From NCBI GenBank assembly GCA_013396635.1, contig WBMW01001277.1, positions 124,001 to 188,000 of the forward strand: a stretch of DNA of 64,000 bases, given 5' to 3'. Within the stretch, counting starts at the first letter, position 1; the number at the start of each line of letters is the position of its first letter. The notes beneath the pieces were generated by a model. It did no database searches. It was not told the DNA's origin and was given only the letters and a program-made list of their open reading frames with translations. Positions 12,001-26,282 of the stretch are shown piece after piece. The position numbers and the translations under genes are program-made. This DNA comes from Penelope pileata. Its lineage: Eukaryota > Chordata > Aves > Galliformes > Cracidae.

Positions 12001-15000
12001 CTGTCATTCTGTTATTTCTGTTATCAAATCTGTTATTTCATGTAAATGCACTACATGTTTGACTTTTCATCTATAATTGCGTATATCACTACATTCTGTG
12101 TAATTAAAGTAAAAGACACTAAAAAGTTTGTAGTTAAGAAAAGTTAATATCAGCTTCATGTTTTCATTAGGGGAAGATTGCTATATTGTACTCATCTCCT
12201 TGAATACTGATGTTTTGCAGGATTTGATCCTCAAAGAAATAGATTTAAGACAGGCTAACAATAGGCTCATATATAAATTTCCTTCAGATAACCTTCATCT
12301 AAATGAAGTTTGGAGAAAATAATGAGAATATATAATATGCCAAGACGAAAGTAGCTGAGGGACGTGACAGAATTAAGCTTACACTGTTCTTCATTTCACT
12401 GTCCTTACTTCAAAACAATCAAGATGTTTTAAATTTGATGGTCAGACAGGTTCTTCATAAAAGAGAAAATACAGACAGAAGAACAGGATGATAAACTATG
12501 CTTTGCTGTGTTATTGAAAGATGGAACCCTTTCATTAGTTAATATGCCAGAAAGCCTCTCTCAGAAACTGCTTTGGCGTCATTATATTTTGAGGAAAACC
12601 TGCAATAGGAATAGATAGATTTCAACTAAAAACAGTGGACCATGAAGGCTGTGCAAAGCAGGAAGATAGTTAACGATTCCATTAAAAGAAATCAAACGCT
12701 ATAATCTCTTTGAATTTTGAGTTCCATCAATGGATTTTGCATGCTGTCCATGCAAACTTGTCATAATATATGTTATTGCAAACAATGTTATTGAAAACAG
12801 TACTTTTGGCTCTAGTGACTGAAAATATAGTTTTATTTAGTACAAAGTGTTATAGTAATATGATACTACTAATGAATTTGACTACAGGTTTTGGTTCTGA
12901 AACTACAGGTTGATTCTACACTTTTAGGGATAGCCAAGTGGATTCATCTGAAGGAATTATGTATGAGTGAGACCAATAGCCAAAGCACTTATTGAGACTT
13001 TCAAGAAAAGATACTTTTAGGTAATGATTTACATCAGCCTAAAGTAATCATCCAAAAAGATGGAGGTAATTTATTTCTACTCATTTAATTTGTCAATATT
13101 CAAAAAGTAAGTTTGATTGTCTGACAGTTAAAGAAGTAAACAAAATTGGAATGAGGAGATTGTTTCCACTATTAGTTACTGAATTGATTTTTCAATAGCT
13201 AAGGATCTTGTGCAGCTGCTGGTAATAAAATTACTGCTAAGGATAAATATTGGTTTATAAGCTATGCAATTAACAGGCTTCCAATGAAATGAGAGCTTAA
13301 ATGTCTTTCCCAGATCTGAGGATTTTTTTACCTATCCTTTTCCATGTTTACATATCATGCATCTTCACAACATTTAGTTAGACATACATTTAAATATGGA
13401 ACCTTAAAGTTAAAATTCTGATAGATCAGAAGAATGGTAAATTTTTGGTCTAAACTGCTTTCCAACATAACTTTTTAGTGCAAATAAAAATAGTGATTTC
13501 CAAATTTACATCCTGCTTTTACAAAAACCACTATATTTTTAGTTCTGTATCACAGGGTTTGAATCAGTGCACTCTAAACAGATACATGTTGAATGAAAAC
13601 TTCTAGTTACAGCCACAGACATTTGTGTCTGTCCATATAGTTCATATTAGAAGTGAAAGCTACAGATAAGGTGAAGTCCTCAACGTTTTGGATAGTGTAC
13701 TTTGAGTTCTACATGGATACGAAGAATTTTCATACAAGTGACATATGCATGAAAAGATCCATGTACAGATAATATGCTGTTGAAGAACATCATAGAAGAT
13801 TTTGCACTTGGAGCTGAATGTTTTCTATTATAGTATTCTGATGTATTTAAAGGGAGGAGTTCACTAGTCCAAAGTCCAAGTATGGTGTCAGTAAGTTGGG
13901 AGATGGTGTTCATGCTTTCAAACTTCAAGAGCATATTTCCCTCATCCCTCTCAGCTGTCATACTGCTTTGGTGGTTGTTTTTGAAACTCCACTTTCTCTA
14001 GAATCTTCTATATGCATGTGAAGACAAAGCTGCAGCCCTTCCCTCGGACACTGTTGAGTGAGGAACAGATAGATCCCAAAGCAGGACCAGAGCTGAAACT
14101 GATTCTGCAGTGTTGTTGGATGGTTCACTGGTAGTTTTGTGCACCTCCTCTGCTAGCAGAATCCTACAGACGTCTTTATGGCTTCAATGATATGGAAAAC
14201 CTCCTTTAACGCTATGAATTTCACCATATAATTTTTTCACTCATGAGACTACTGTCATAATTTTATGCATATTTCAGAGTGATGTTGTTCTGTTTAGCAC
14301 CAGAAATATACCAGAATTCTTATTTTAGATTTTAGTTAAGAATTAATTCTAATTTACAAGAAGTACTGGAAGGCTCTTTTCAGTGTTTTAGGTGAATAAA
14401 ATGCTTATTACTGAATAGAGTCCTAAATAAACAAAAAAAAAAAAGATAGAATTACAAGATTTACAGGAAGATTTTATGGTTTATTTTTTTTAATAAAATA
14501 GAGGAAAATGAAAAAAATGTCAGCCTTTTAATCTTATTCTTAAAGGGTAGTAAATGAAACAGGATGCTCTAGAGGGCCTGGAAACCTAAATCTTTAAAGG
14601 GAAATGAGAGGGGAAAAAATAATCGTCTGTTAGTCTGAAAATTGGACCTCAAGAAATACAAAACAAAATTTGTGTTGGGAGACTCTTTTTTAATACTTTG
14701 AAGGTCATAAAGACAGATAATATTTTGAAACAGCTTGACCAGCTCATTATGTTATGTTTGAGAGTGTATTTGTTTTCTGCAACAGTAAAAAAACTTTCTA
14801 AACAATGTGTTTTGGACAGTGATTGGCAACCATATTTTTTTTCTCTTTAATGTTAATCTCTAGGATGTGCATAAAAATTTTACTTCTAAGGGTCTGATTC
14901 TAAACTCATTGAAGTAAAAAAGCAACTTACATCATTTTTTCAGTTAGTTTTCAGTCAGGCTGCAAATCATCACTCAAATGAAAAATACTTAATAATACCA

Positions 15001-15549
15001 TTGTGTCTAAAGATAATTTTCCCGATTGTTTTTATTGGTGTATTGTGAAATAAACTGTTTTTTTTCCCCCAATTCCTAACAAATAAGCTTGAAGGAAAAG
15101 ATAGATTATCATAATTCGTGCAACTGGCATCCTGTTAGTTTCAGCAGGTAAAGGACAAGAGTCTAGGAACTCGTTTTCAGTAGTATTTCTGTGTTGAAGA
15201 TTGAAAGTACACATTCTTCACTAGGTTGCATTTTTCAATAGCAAATATGTTTTTCAGTGTTGCTAAGTTTGACCTATTTTAAAAGTGTAAATGACCTATT
15301 CCATCAAAACTAGAACTTTCTTCACTTATTCTTTTATCTATATCAATCTTTCACTGTGTAAGTTTGCAGTCTGGTAGTATGTGCAACTCAGACGCACGAT
15401 GAGCGTTCTACAGGAAGGCAAAAAGTGTGAAAACTGCTTAAATCTTCATGAATTCTGTGTCTGCTCAATTGGTAAGAAAGTTGAACTATGTGCTGGGCTT
15501 CATTTAATAAGACCCTAGCTAGGACATTGATTACTCCTCTCTAACCAAC

Positions 15550-16036
15550 ATCTGTGAAACTACATTTGGAGTGCTGCCTCCGTCTTTGGGCTTCCCCTTA
15601 TACAAGACAGATATATATGGAGTCCAGTGCAGGGCCACTGAGGTGGTCAGGGGCTGGAGCACTCGATGTGTGAGGGACTGAGGTTGCTGGTCTTGCTCAG
15701 CTTGGGAAAGAGATAGGTCAAGGGGAACGTAATTGCTACCTACTGCAGTTTGCAAAGGCGCACAGCAAAAGGTTGAGAGGCAATAAAGACATGCAGCCGC
15801 AAAGGGAATTTGGAAGAGATATTAGGAGAAAACATGCTCACAATTAAGATAATGAAACACTGCAACAGGCTGCCCAGGGAGGTTGTAGATTCTCCATTCT
15901 TGGAGATACTCAACAGCCAACTTGGCAGGGCCCTGTGTGACCTGAAGTGGATCTGAATTCGGCCCCATTTTAACAGTAAGTAGATTGGGCAAGATGATAT
16001 CTAAAGATCCCTTCCAGCCTAAATTATTCTGTGATA
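15550..16036 (+). mobile_element. old CR1 LINE 3' fragment
   Basis: Plus-strand CR1 fragment, strongly diverged. Recognisable pieces in order are ctacatttggagtgctgcc (15562), the segment around ggagtccagtgcagggccac (about 15619), aggctgcccagggaggttgt (about 15867) and gatcccttccagcct followed by a degraded 3' end, attattctgtgat (about 16006-16036). The open frames on the other strand (15531-15755 and 15822-16097) are antisense shadows of this element. The degree of decay suggests it is the oldest of the clear CR1 copies here. Confidence 0.82.
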
Positions 16037-19000
16037 ATATATGAATACTATTCATAAAGAGCAAGATTCTGTGTAATACAGCTTGCCAGTGAAGCACACT
16101 TTAAAAGAAGGGAAACATGGCTTTGTGCTTCTTTTGCACCCTGCCCACCTCAACTATGAATTACTCTAAGGCCTGGAGTACTCCTCATAGAATTTTGACA
16201 AATAATTTAGTTCTAAATACTAGTGATGTTCTGTATTCAACAGTTACAAAAGTGTTAAGGGGCTGTATTTTCCTGTACGTATTAATATACATAATTAGGA
16301 GTAGTAACAAGAAAAGCTATGAGTGGTTTTTCTTTTATTCATAAATTACAAGAAATATTGTTTCTAAATAATCATGCAATGTATAAAATTCTAATCTAGT
16401 TGTAATCATAAAATGCAAATTAAAACTAGAGGGACCAATTGTGTATTTACTTATTTTATCTGTGAGAAGATGGAGCTCTTCTCAGAGAAATAAGTGTTCC
16501 TCTGTAAGAAAATAAAAACATCAAGTCCCAGCAGAGCTTCCTAATGAAGCTGATGTTGAAACACAGTTCTCATGCAGGAAAAGAAAATGATCCCAGAATT
16601 TTAACTGAAAGTCTACTGTCTCAAAACGTGCACTGTTGGTTTCTTGATACGCCGAGGGTACTGTGCTATTTCTATAAACACTGCCTAATAATAATATAGA
16701 TTCAGGGATTTGCTAGCAGATGGACCATTACCTCTTGAGACAGAGCAACCAGCAGTGTCATTATCATCCCTTTTTGTGAAGGGATGGTTTCTACTAACAT
16801 TCACTAGCTTTCTAAGCTGTGGGATGTGTCAAATAGCTAGTTTCTAGTGACGTAACTTCTATTGCAGTAAACTGAGTTCTTGGAATTCCTTCTTCTCTTT
16901 TCCAGTATGACATAACATTTTTTTGCACTTAGAGGAGTTCTCATGGAGAGTTTTCTGAGGGTTGTTTCATAACATTCATGTAAAGTAACCAAAACCACTG
17001 TATACAGAAAGCAGATGTGCAATGGAATGTCAGCAGGAGACAGCCTCTAACTCACTAAGGCTTCTGTGAAATATTTAAATTTTATGCTATGTGGATCTAC
17101 TTATAAGTGAAAGGTGAAATTTATAAAAACAGCCATAGTGACACAAAGGCATATTTGTTTTCAGGGGCAGAAGTATCTTGAATACCAGTCTCCATTCCAT
17201 AACCACTATACACATTTATTTCTACCACTAGCCGGAGTGGTAGAAATTGTCAATAGCTCTAAGATGAATAAACATTAACTTCCTGTGGGTCTGGGAAGGG
17301 AGAGAAGAAATGTCTTGCATGCCTTGGCAAGTTGGTATTTTGGGAGACATGTTCTGAATGTGCCTAATTTTCACTCCATTGCCCCACGTTCTTCCCCACG
17401 TCTTTGGAACTTGTCTGATCTGGTTCCAGCTGCCTGGAGTCCCCTTTGGTCCATTTCTTTTTGCGACAGTCTGCTTTTTCTTCTACTAAGCTGAATTTTA
17501 GTATGCAGAAGATGACAAAAAGTCTAATTTTGCTTAACACCTCTGACAGCTAATTTCCTTTGTTAAAGATGAACAATATAATGAAGAAACACTAGATTTC
17601 TTTTTTTTTCACTAGTCAGTAGGGGGAGGAATTTTGTTTGTTTTTGTTTTGTTTGATATGTAAACAAACCCTCCTTCACTACTGCAAAAATAAACTGTCA
17701 GATGTTCATATCTGCAGTCAACAAATTTACAACATAAATAGACAGAATATTAATTTTGCAGGTTACTATGCACTGCAATGAAATCCAAGAAAATGACTGA
17801 GTACACATTGAGTTTGAAATACGGACGTAATTCCATTAAAAGCAATATGACTATAAGTTTTTCTAAAGAAGGGCTTTAAGGCTTTTTTTCTGAATTGTGC
17901 CTGAGAATTCAGCACTTCAAACAATTGAGTTCTGAAGAAGGACTTAATTAAAAAAGCACAACCGTTTCTGTAGTAAATGTGGGCCATTTCACGTTACTCA
18001 GACCTGTCATCTGTCTCTGTAGCTAGCCAATACAATAAGCAAAGTAACAAATCAATTCCCAGAGCTGTATTTTGCTGCTTTTGTGGACCATTGTTCTTAT
18101 TGAGCTCAGAGATCAATTTAGCTTATCACCATGGCACCCCTGTTGTTTATGTTCTTTCTGCTTATGTGAAAAATTTGGTGCAGCCGAATGTGAGCTTCGT
18201 ATGGAGCGGTTTAATCACCTCACTGAGGTCCCAACTTTCTTTTCTACGTTTCTGGACTTGTCATCTTCCAGCTGAATGGAATTCACTCTAAGGTTCATAT
18301 AGTTCAAAGGTTGTAATTATCTACTGCATTTGCTTAAGAATTTTTTTCCTGATAGCTACTAATATGCAAACAATAGTTGCAATTGTGTGCAGCTCACAGG
18401 ACTGCAGCTTAAGAAAAGTTAATTCTTATCCATTTTTTTCCTGAGGGATTATTGTAAAACTTCACACAGGAAATGGTCAATAAATGTAGGAAGACCATTC
18501 GAAGTGACAAAACATGACCTAAACTCACTCACTGAACAAGAAAAATATTTAACATTTAACCATTCATTTTTGTGTGCTTAAATGATTAGGCAGGAACATG
18601 ATATAACTGTCCTGGCTTTTATCTCTCAATATGTACTGCTCTGATGTGTATACCTGTGTTTGGTTTTTCTCATCCCAGTCTTTCTGGTGGGGACAGTTTC
18701 CTACTGGAAAATTGAAGAGAGACAGCACATGCCATGGTCAACACAGTGACTCAGTGAATATTCTGTGTCAGACTCATGACATAATCATACAAACCAAGCA
18801 AGCTTCCAGCACTGTGTAACAGCCAGTTCCCACCATTCAATAGCACAAATAAGCACCTGGATATCCAGACCAAAGGCAACAGTATTACTCCTTTGGGACA
18901 TTGGATAACTGCCTGATTTCTCTCTGCCTTATCTGCCTGTCCCCTTTGTCACCTCTGAATACCATAGCCCCAGGTTTAAGTTTAACTTGATTTTTGAATA

Positions 19001-20109
19001 ATAATTAAAAAAAAAAAAAAGAAAAATCGTGTTCTCATATTAGCGGTGGTAAAGTGAAAAATTGTATTTTCATGTTCAAAATGTCCCTTTTAGATGTTTT
19101 AACAGAACTGTTTGACACTGCTTCTCTGAAAGAATAAGATCAGCACTTGCTTCTAATTAGAGTAGAATTTTAATATTTTGGGAAAAAAATGGTTCTGAAG
19201 TAACACAAAGATCCTGTTTTATTTCATGTTCTTGTTTAGAGAAATGTCTGTTTTATATTTTCCCAAAGGAAGTAAAAGAAATAAATCATAAACAGAAGAT
19301 GAAATTTAGAATTTCTCTGTTTGTGGGGAAGAATGATGGGTTTTGGCCTATTGTGAGTTACCAGAGATGTCTCACTGTGTGTGTCACAGAATCATTTATT
19401 CAAACAGACAGCTTTGAAGGTGGCATGGTGTGGGACTAGAACTCAGTGTAAATGTCCAACCTTTTGACATATGTTTGACCATATGAATGGGACTGTTTTC
19501 CTTTGTGGTATCTTATTATTGTGTCTTAAATTCCTACTGTGCATCATGATCAGCGCTGATAGCATTTTTAACTGTTTTTATAAATCCTTCTACCTCTTCA
19601 TATGTGGCCCATATGGCATAATATTTCTGTGATGAAAACTGGTATATTTGGCACATTCCTATAATGACATTCAGATGCAGGATTCAGCTCTGACAAAGTG
19701 ATTGTGTTATACAAAGAAACAACAGTGCATCAGAAAGCATAATAATTATTTTCTTATTTGCCTGTACTGTATTTTTGGTTGTTTTTTTTTTTTTTCCTTT
19801 CACCAGACTTGTTATTAAAGCATGTGATAAAGTACAGCAATATAGATGCTAGAGAATAAAATTTTATCCATAGATACTAGATGCTAACTCTGAGAGTTTA
19901 ACATCAACTGCTGTGAATCAGCTAACAAAATCAAGTATCTCCGACTGTTCCTACCTTGTAAACATTCCTGGGCTGATTCAGAGAAAAGTGAATTGGTAAG
20001 TTTAGTACTAATTTGCTAAAGAGGATTTTTCACACCCATTGATGCAAGTCAGGGGGAAGTGCTTTGGAGACAGTGGAAGCTGAAAAGAGGATGAGCAGAG
20101 TCAACTGAC

Positions 20110-20133
20110 CCTTATGAGAAATGACTCATAAGG
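20110..20133. other. perfect 9 bp inverted repeat with 6 bp spacer
   Basis: CCTTATGAG (20110-20118) and CTCATAAGG (20125-20133) with spacer aaatga. Repeats of this size can arise by chance in 64 kb. Confidence 0.8.
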
Positions 20134-22964
20134 TGTATCCTACCATGTTGTGCCTGATGTTTACAAGCTCAAAAATGGCACTTCTGCTTATGTGTAATAG
20201 CCTGCTTGTACCAGAAGCACATTTGCAATAATAATCCACTACTGGTGTTGTTGGCAGGATCAATTTAGAGAGAAAAGGGTTTGCAGGAAAAGAGTAAGTG
20301 TGGTTTTATACATTTAAATTGTAGCAGTGTTAAGATAAGTAGGTGGGGAAAGTTGTATAAGTGGTTTCGATCAAGACAGATAATTGGTCCATGTTGGGAG
20401 AAAAAATAGCTGAAATTGTCTCACAGGTGTTCCAGCTATGGTTAAGAGAAGATAGGAAAGATGGATGAAATGTCAGTGGAGAGTAAGGGGTAGGAAGAAC
20501 AGGAAATTAGAATACATGTTAAATGGGAAAAGTTTGCGAGATAGTTTGTCTCCCTTCAGACACAGTTATATAAAGGTCCATATTGATGAAGTGTTAAAAA
20601 TCAGTGAAGAGAAAGGTTTTGTAAGATAAAAACATTCTTGTTTTTTATCTAGATGAGCTTATGCAAATATATGTCAGCAAGTTTCTCTCCCTCACTCCTC
20701 CCTGCTAAATTGCAGAAGATTTTAAGTGAGGTGGTATTCACTTTGAAGTAAGGTCTGAAGAGGTTAAACATTACTCATCTTCTGAGAATGATGTCTAACA
20801 AATATCATTCTTTTAAACTTTCTGGTTAAATATCTGAGATAGAAGATCTTGCTTGTTGAAACTTTTATTCAGTCATGTTGGTTCATTCTGTATATTAGTT
20901 TCTATCTTTCATGAAATTGTTTTCCAATAATTATTTTTATGGTAAGAATTATTATATTTTATTTAATGATGAGTATTTTTTTTATAAAATTACATAGTCT
21001 CTAATCATTAGAATGATTTATAGATAAGCTAGAATTGTCAGTGAAGTCTAAGGAAGTTGTGCACCTGACTTCTAATTTCCTTGCGTACTCATTACCTAAT
21101 TCCTCTGAAATTCTTTCATTAGACAATCTTAAAATCACAATTCTTAATTAAAACAACATGACAGCATTTGGAGACCCTCTTAACATAGAAAACAAAGTAA
21201 GTACTTTTTTTTTGCAAGAAAATTGTGTTTTTTCACCATAGGAGCACAGAAAATGTTTCCTCTTATTTCACTGTGTGCCTGTTTCTGAAGTGCATGAGCA
21301 GTACAATCAGGCTTTTCTGTAGAACTGATTTTCAGGGACACTATATAACAATGTATATGATAAATGATTCTTCAGCCTGTCTGGAATGATGGGTAAATAG
21401 CCATTTAGATTATGATGATTAATAATCAGATCATTTTTAACTTTATTCCCTTCTACTGTCATTGTGCATAAGAATTTTTCACTGTAATTATCATTTCCAG
21501 CACAAAAAATGTCTAAATAGCTTTTTTTTTTTTCCTGGCAATATCTCAGAAAGAAAAGGAATGAACAACAGGACTCATTTGCAGTTCACTGTACATCAAA
21601 AGAATTGTAATGGATTGTTAAAAATAGTGTGTAAACAAGCACTTTCTCCCAATACTCAACTGAAAATGATGATCTTTTTCTTTTAATGTTTTGCTACTAA
21701 TTCTTCACCTTTGCGACATTCTGGCTTCATTTCAATCAATTTCTGTATTTTTTTCCCTTCTTTTTCCAAACCTCTTTGAGTTTCTCCATTGAGGGATGTG
21801 CTAGAATGGTGATGGAGTATAGAGGATTCCTGTTCCTGTGAGAATTCTCCATAGCATATTGTTGCTCCGCAGCATCTTATGATCTGCCTGTGGTCTAGTC
21901 TTCTGTTTGAGGAAAAGGAAAAAAAATCTGATTTAGAAGAGATTTATTGAAATAATGCAGAAATAATTTCTGAGAAGGATAGAGGTTCTATGTCACAGCA
22001 AGATTTTAGGTTTTAGTTCTTATTTTATGCTTTGCACTGAAGTAAACTCAGGTGGTAAAAGAACAGCTGCACAGCAATTTCTCAGAGAAATTTCTTACTA
22101 TTATGTTATGTAACAATTGTTCTTTTTTTTCTCAGAATTTTAAATGAAGCCAAGTGTCCACCTTGATGTGGAAAGCTACTTCTAAGTGAGAAATTCAGTG
22201 AGCATTATGAAAATTGTGGTACAGCTCTGCACTCTCCAATGACAAACTTCTAGGAAAGTACTTTTTTACAACTAGTTTCTAAACACTACATTGTACTTTT
22301 TAGTATTTGTCAGTATTCAAATCTCTCAATCAATTTTTTTAAATGGGTTTAAATATCTTCAAAATATGCAGGCATTCATGTCTTTCTGTCTGTCTTTTGA
22401 TGAGGAAAATCTAGGATATGTGTAGATAGTGATCCAGGTTAAAAAAATAGAACTTTTTCAGCATAGTAAATCCTAATTTTAAAGCTTTCTTTCTCAATTT
22501 GATATAGTTTATGAAAACAACTCTGTCATCTAAATAATGACCAAAATCCCCCAAAGGACATAAAATAAAGCTCTATATGAGAGAAATCTAGTAGAATTTT
22601 CACTCCTATCCCTGCAGTTCTGATGAGAAAGGAATAGCATTTTGGAGCATGTTAACTGAATTTAATTTTATAATTGTGGTGTTTTCACCTGATTCTGCAA
22701 TTAGCTGCTGACAAGTGGCTAAACTCCACCAGGCTGCTCTCTCACTTCCCCTACTCAAAGGAACAGGGAAAGAAAATATGATGAAAAAAGGCTCATTGGT
22801 TGAGATAAGGAGAGGGAGATCACTCATTAATTACCATCACAGGCAAAAAAGACTCGGCCCAGGGAGATTAGTGTAATTTTTTGCCTATTACTAATAGACT
22901 GAAGCAGTGAGAATTAAAAGCAAACTCAAAACATCTTTCCACCATCAACCTTTTTCTTCCTCCT

Positions 22965-23580
22965 CCTCTCCCCCTCCCCAAGTGGTGCTGGAGATCAAGG
23001 AATGGGGGTTGCAGTCAGAGTCCATAACACTTTGTGGCTTCTTCCTGGACACTGTCTGCCCCTGCTCCACCATGGGCTCCTCTCCATGGCCTGCAGCTTC
23101 AGTCCTGGGCCTGCTCCTGCAGGGGCTCTCCATGCTCTGCAGCCTCATTCAGACCACAACTACCTGCTGCACAGTGGATTCCTCCATGGCTGCACATGGA
23201 GATCTTCACCATGTGGTGCCCATGGGCTGCAGGGGGACAGCCTGCTCCACCATGGGCCTCTCCTGGACTTCAGGGAGCTTCTGCTCCATGGCTGGAGCAC
23301 CCCCTGCCCTCCGTCTGCACTGGCCTTGGTGACTGCAAGGGCTCTCACATTTTTCACTCCTCTTTCCCAGCTGCTGTTGCACAGCGGTTTTTCCCTTCCT
23401 TAAATCTGCTCTCCCAGAGCACACGCAGTGTCACTCATGGCTTAGCTCTGGCAGTGGCAGGTCACTGTTGGAGCAACTGGAGCTGGCTCTGACCTGACAT
23501 GGAGCAGCTGCTGGGCTCTGCTCACAGAGAGCACCCCTGCAGCCCCTGCTACCAAAACCTTGCCGTATAAACCCAATACA
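22965..23580 (-). repeat. GC-rich interspersed-repeat-like block with CCATGG motifs
   Basis: A GC-rich island in AT-rich intron, starting at a pyrimidine tract (tcctcctcctctccccctcc) and ending near aacccaataca. CCATGG or its near variants recur within CTCCATGG or CCACCATGGGC contexts at about 23071, 23084, 23184, 23221, 23251 and 23286, and CTGCAGG-type phrases alternate with them. On the minus strand it reads as repeated GGAGCAG and CCATGG phrases followed by a unique part. I recall similar sequence as widespread in bird genomes but cannot name the family. Open frames of up to 152 codons in several frames on both strands follow from the scarcity of stop codons in GC-rich DNA and are not taken as genes. 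Confidence 0.55.
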
Positions 23581-24185
23581 GAGAAAATTCAATACACTGA
23601 AATTGTTTGTAAAGCCTTAAAATTTGTATTAGTTATTTTAGTAAGGGAATGGAGGAGGGAAAATAGAAATAGTAATAGAAATAAATGATATACATCAAGA
23701 TTGTGGGAGTACATTTTGCAGGACAAGAAAAAAAAAAGGTGATCTATTTTTATAGGTCGTATTTTGCTGACCTTTATATGAATCAAGTTAAAAAAAAAAT
23801 CTCATATCCTCCTTTTTAATACAGTGCATTAAATGTACAGTAAGGGAAGAAAAAAGGGAAAAAATAATCATTCAGTACATCACTCAAATATTGCTGTTTT
23901 ACATATCTACCCTCTCTAAAAAAGTAGGACTAGAGAGTGCAATAAATCATATATTTAATTTAATCACTCAAATGAAGAGATGTTTATTATCTTCTTCATC
24001 CTCTCTGGTGTACAGTCTATTACCATTGTTACCAGTTGTGGTCACCCAGATATTATGGAGATTTACTTCATAGGATTCTTTTTAAGGATGCACACTTAAA
24101 GAAGAAGCTTGTAAACTGAATGAGGCAGGGATCCTGTCTTCGTAAGTTTTTACAAATTATTTAGAAACTGTTAATTCTATTAATT

Positions 24186-24290
24186 AAAAAAAAAGAAAAA
24201 GAAAAAGAAACAGAAGAAAACCAACAACAAAACCACCATGACCACCACCAACAAGAAAAACAAACAAACAAAAAAAACCCACCACACTGC
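24186..24290 (+). repeat. A-rich low-complexity tract
   Basis: Units of AAAAG, then CAA and ACC triplets, then AAAC units, giving about 100 bases nearly without T. Confidence 0.8.
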
Positions 24291-25642
24291 TTTACTTATT
24301 TTAATGATATTTCAACTACAGTTCAAATTCCTGGCATATCTCACTGAGCAATGACAACATCCTTCATAATTCTTATTCTTAAACATAAAATTGGTGCAGA
24401 TTGTAACAAAAATGATTGTATGTTTCTTGCAACTGAAATGTTAGACATGTTTTCTTCAATTTCCAAACCATTTAACTATTTAGCCATCAAAAAGCAGACT
24501 GTTATCTATTCTGGCATTAATCTACTTGCAGCTGCTACTTAGGAACACAGTTTCAAAAGGATGACAAATACACACAAAGTATTATAATTATGTCCCTTTC
24601 AGGAATAAGTAATGCAGAAAGATTCTTGAACCAAAGTCTCTTGTGTTTGCATCTGTGAAAAGATCCTTTTTTAAAAATGCGGTTATAAGGTACATTTCCT
24701 AGAGTATTGCATGGGGTTCTGAAGATTTTTTGAGTGGTGATAAAATGTAAAATCATATGTATGCCTAGTATGAGGGGAACTCTCAATGTAAATTCAATCA
24801 AGAATGAAATGTTATTACACTGCAAACACCTCCTGGGCTTGTGCAGAGGTAATGGAGCATAGGAAATAGATAAAGTGACAGCCAAGAGAGGAAGAAGATA
24901 AGTGACTTTTCTCACAACTTTGTTTAATAACTCTCAAAGTACGTTGTGCATATAACAGATTGTTTTGTCTCCATCCAAATCACCTGAGTTTTTATTCCAT
25001 GCATTTTGTAGACCATAATTTGGTGATAATGGCTTCTTTGTACAGTTCAGAAGTGATGAAGAGGAATAACATGTCAGTTAATAAGACAGCGTGCATGTCT
25101 TGTCCACTGTGAAGCTCTTTATTTGAGTTGGTCAGGAAGAAAGTCATGTTCTGCTTCTACAAAACATTACTAAGGATATGGTATTTAACATTCAGGGAGA
25201 ACAAGTATGAAAGTATGTATTCAGCTCTGTAAGAGCTGAATACAGACCTAACTGTTTTTTCTACCTTTCTGTAATTGTTATGTGTTACTATTTTCAAACA
25301 TGGTTTATGACATTTGTAATACTTAAAGTTTCCCTTATGCATTATTGAATAGGTTCAGTCATTTTGATCTGTGTTATCTTCCAAGCCATACTGACTGAGT
25401 GAGGAGATTTTTGTCATGCTGCCTGAGAAGGACTGTAACTGTAATGTGATTTGGGAAGTTAGGACGTGGTCTCTCTTTCCCCCTTGCTCCATTTGGGAAC
25501 AGTCTGTTCAGGCACAGAGAAGTTATGCCCTTTTACTCCCTACAGGGAGATGCAGTTGGATTCTCAGCTGAACTGTTTGTGTTGCCTCAACCGTGTCAGC
25601 TTCTTCAGACTTTCTCATTTCAGTAGAAAATTGTGAAGACAT

Positions 25643-25776
25643 AATTGGAATATGATATCATATGAATATAAGGCACAATTGGAATATGATGCAGACATGG
25701 AATGCATTTAAATATCTATCATGTTTATTAATTGTTGTTATTGTTTATTGTTTATGTTCATTGTTTATTAATTGTT
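25643..25776 (+). repeat. two short local direct duplications
   Basis: AATTGGAATATGAT occurs at 25643-25656 and again at 25677-25690 (34 bp apart). TGTTTATTAATTGTT occurs at 25722-25736 and again at 25762-25776 (40 bp apart). Confidence 0.85.
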
Positions 25777-26248
25777 CTTATTCTTGATTTAGATAAAAAG
25801 TCAAGTGTTTGTAGAGTCTTTCTGTCAGCACCTAGAAAAAATATAGGTTAGTAGCGTAAATAATATATTATGCCAACACAGTAACAAATCAAACCCTTTT
25901 CCTGTTTGATACTGAAAGAGGATCTATTTATAACACTACAGATTTCCCTATAATTTAGAAAAAGAATGAAACTTATTATACAGGATTTGGCATGAATTTG
26001 GATGAGGACAACATTACTCTTAAAAAATATTATCAGTTTCCTGTAACTGTGTTTGCTGGAGATCATTCAATGTTTTAAGTTGCAGAATTGTTATGTTATA
26101 GACCTACAAGAAGAAAAAGAATAAGTAGGTTTTTAAAAAGGACCAAAATTGTGTCTTACTACAGTTGAGACATGAGAAAAATGCGTCACCGGGTCAAACC
26201 AGGTCCAACTCAGGCAGCCTAGCCAAGTGTGTCTGATGGTGATGTTAG

Positions 26249-26282
26249 GCCAGGCCAGACAGAGAGAGCTCTCTGGCCTGGC
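26249..26282. other. GC-rich inverted repeat
   Basis: GCCAGGCCAGA (26249-26259) and its exact reverse complement TCTGGCCTGGC (26272-26282) flank a 12 bp spacer. It lies in a locally GC-rich patch (about 26165-26330) within AT-rich intron. No known small RNA family is recognised. Confidence 0.8.

Noticed and set aside
19384..19398. tcacagaatcattta, resembling a reversed CR1 3' end
   Set aside because: Only about 15 bases match. The following sequence lacks any further CR1 phrase, so chance similarity is likely.
23034..23492. 152-codon plus-strand open frame, with others overlapping on both strands
   Set aside because: It lies in a GC-rich repeat-like block where stop codons are rare. The overlapping frames compete, and none shows a protein domain or splice context.
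24553..24915. 120-codon minus-strand open frame
   Set aside because: It has AT-rich composition, no domain and no neighbouring gene signals, and is within the length expected by chance in 64 kb.
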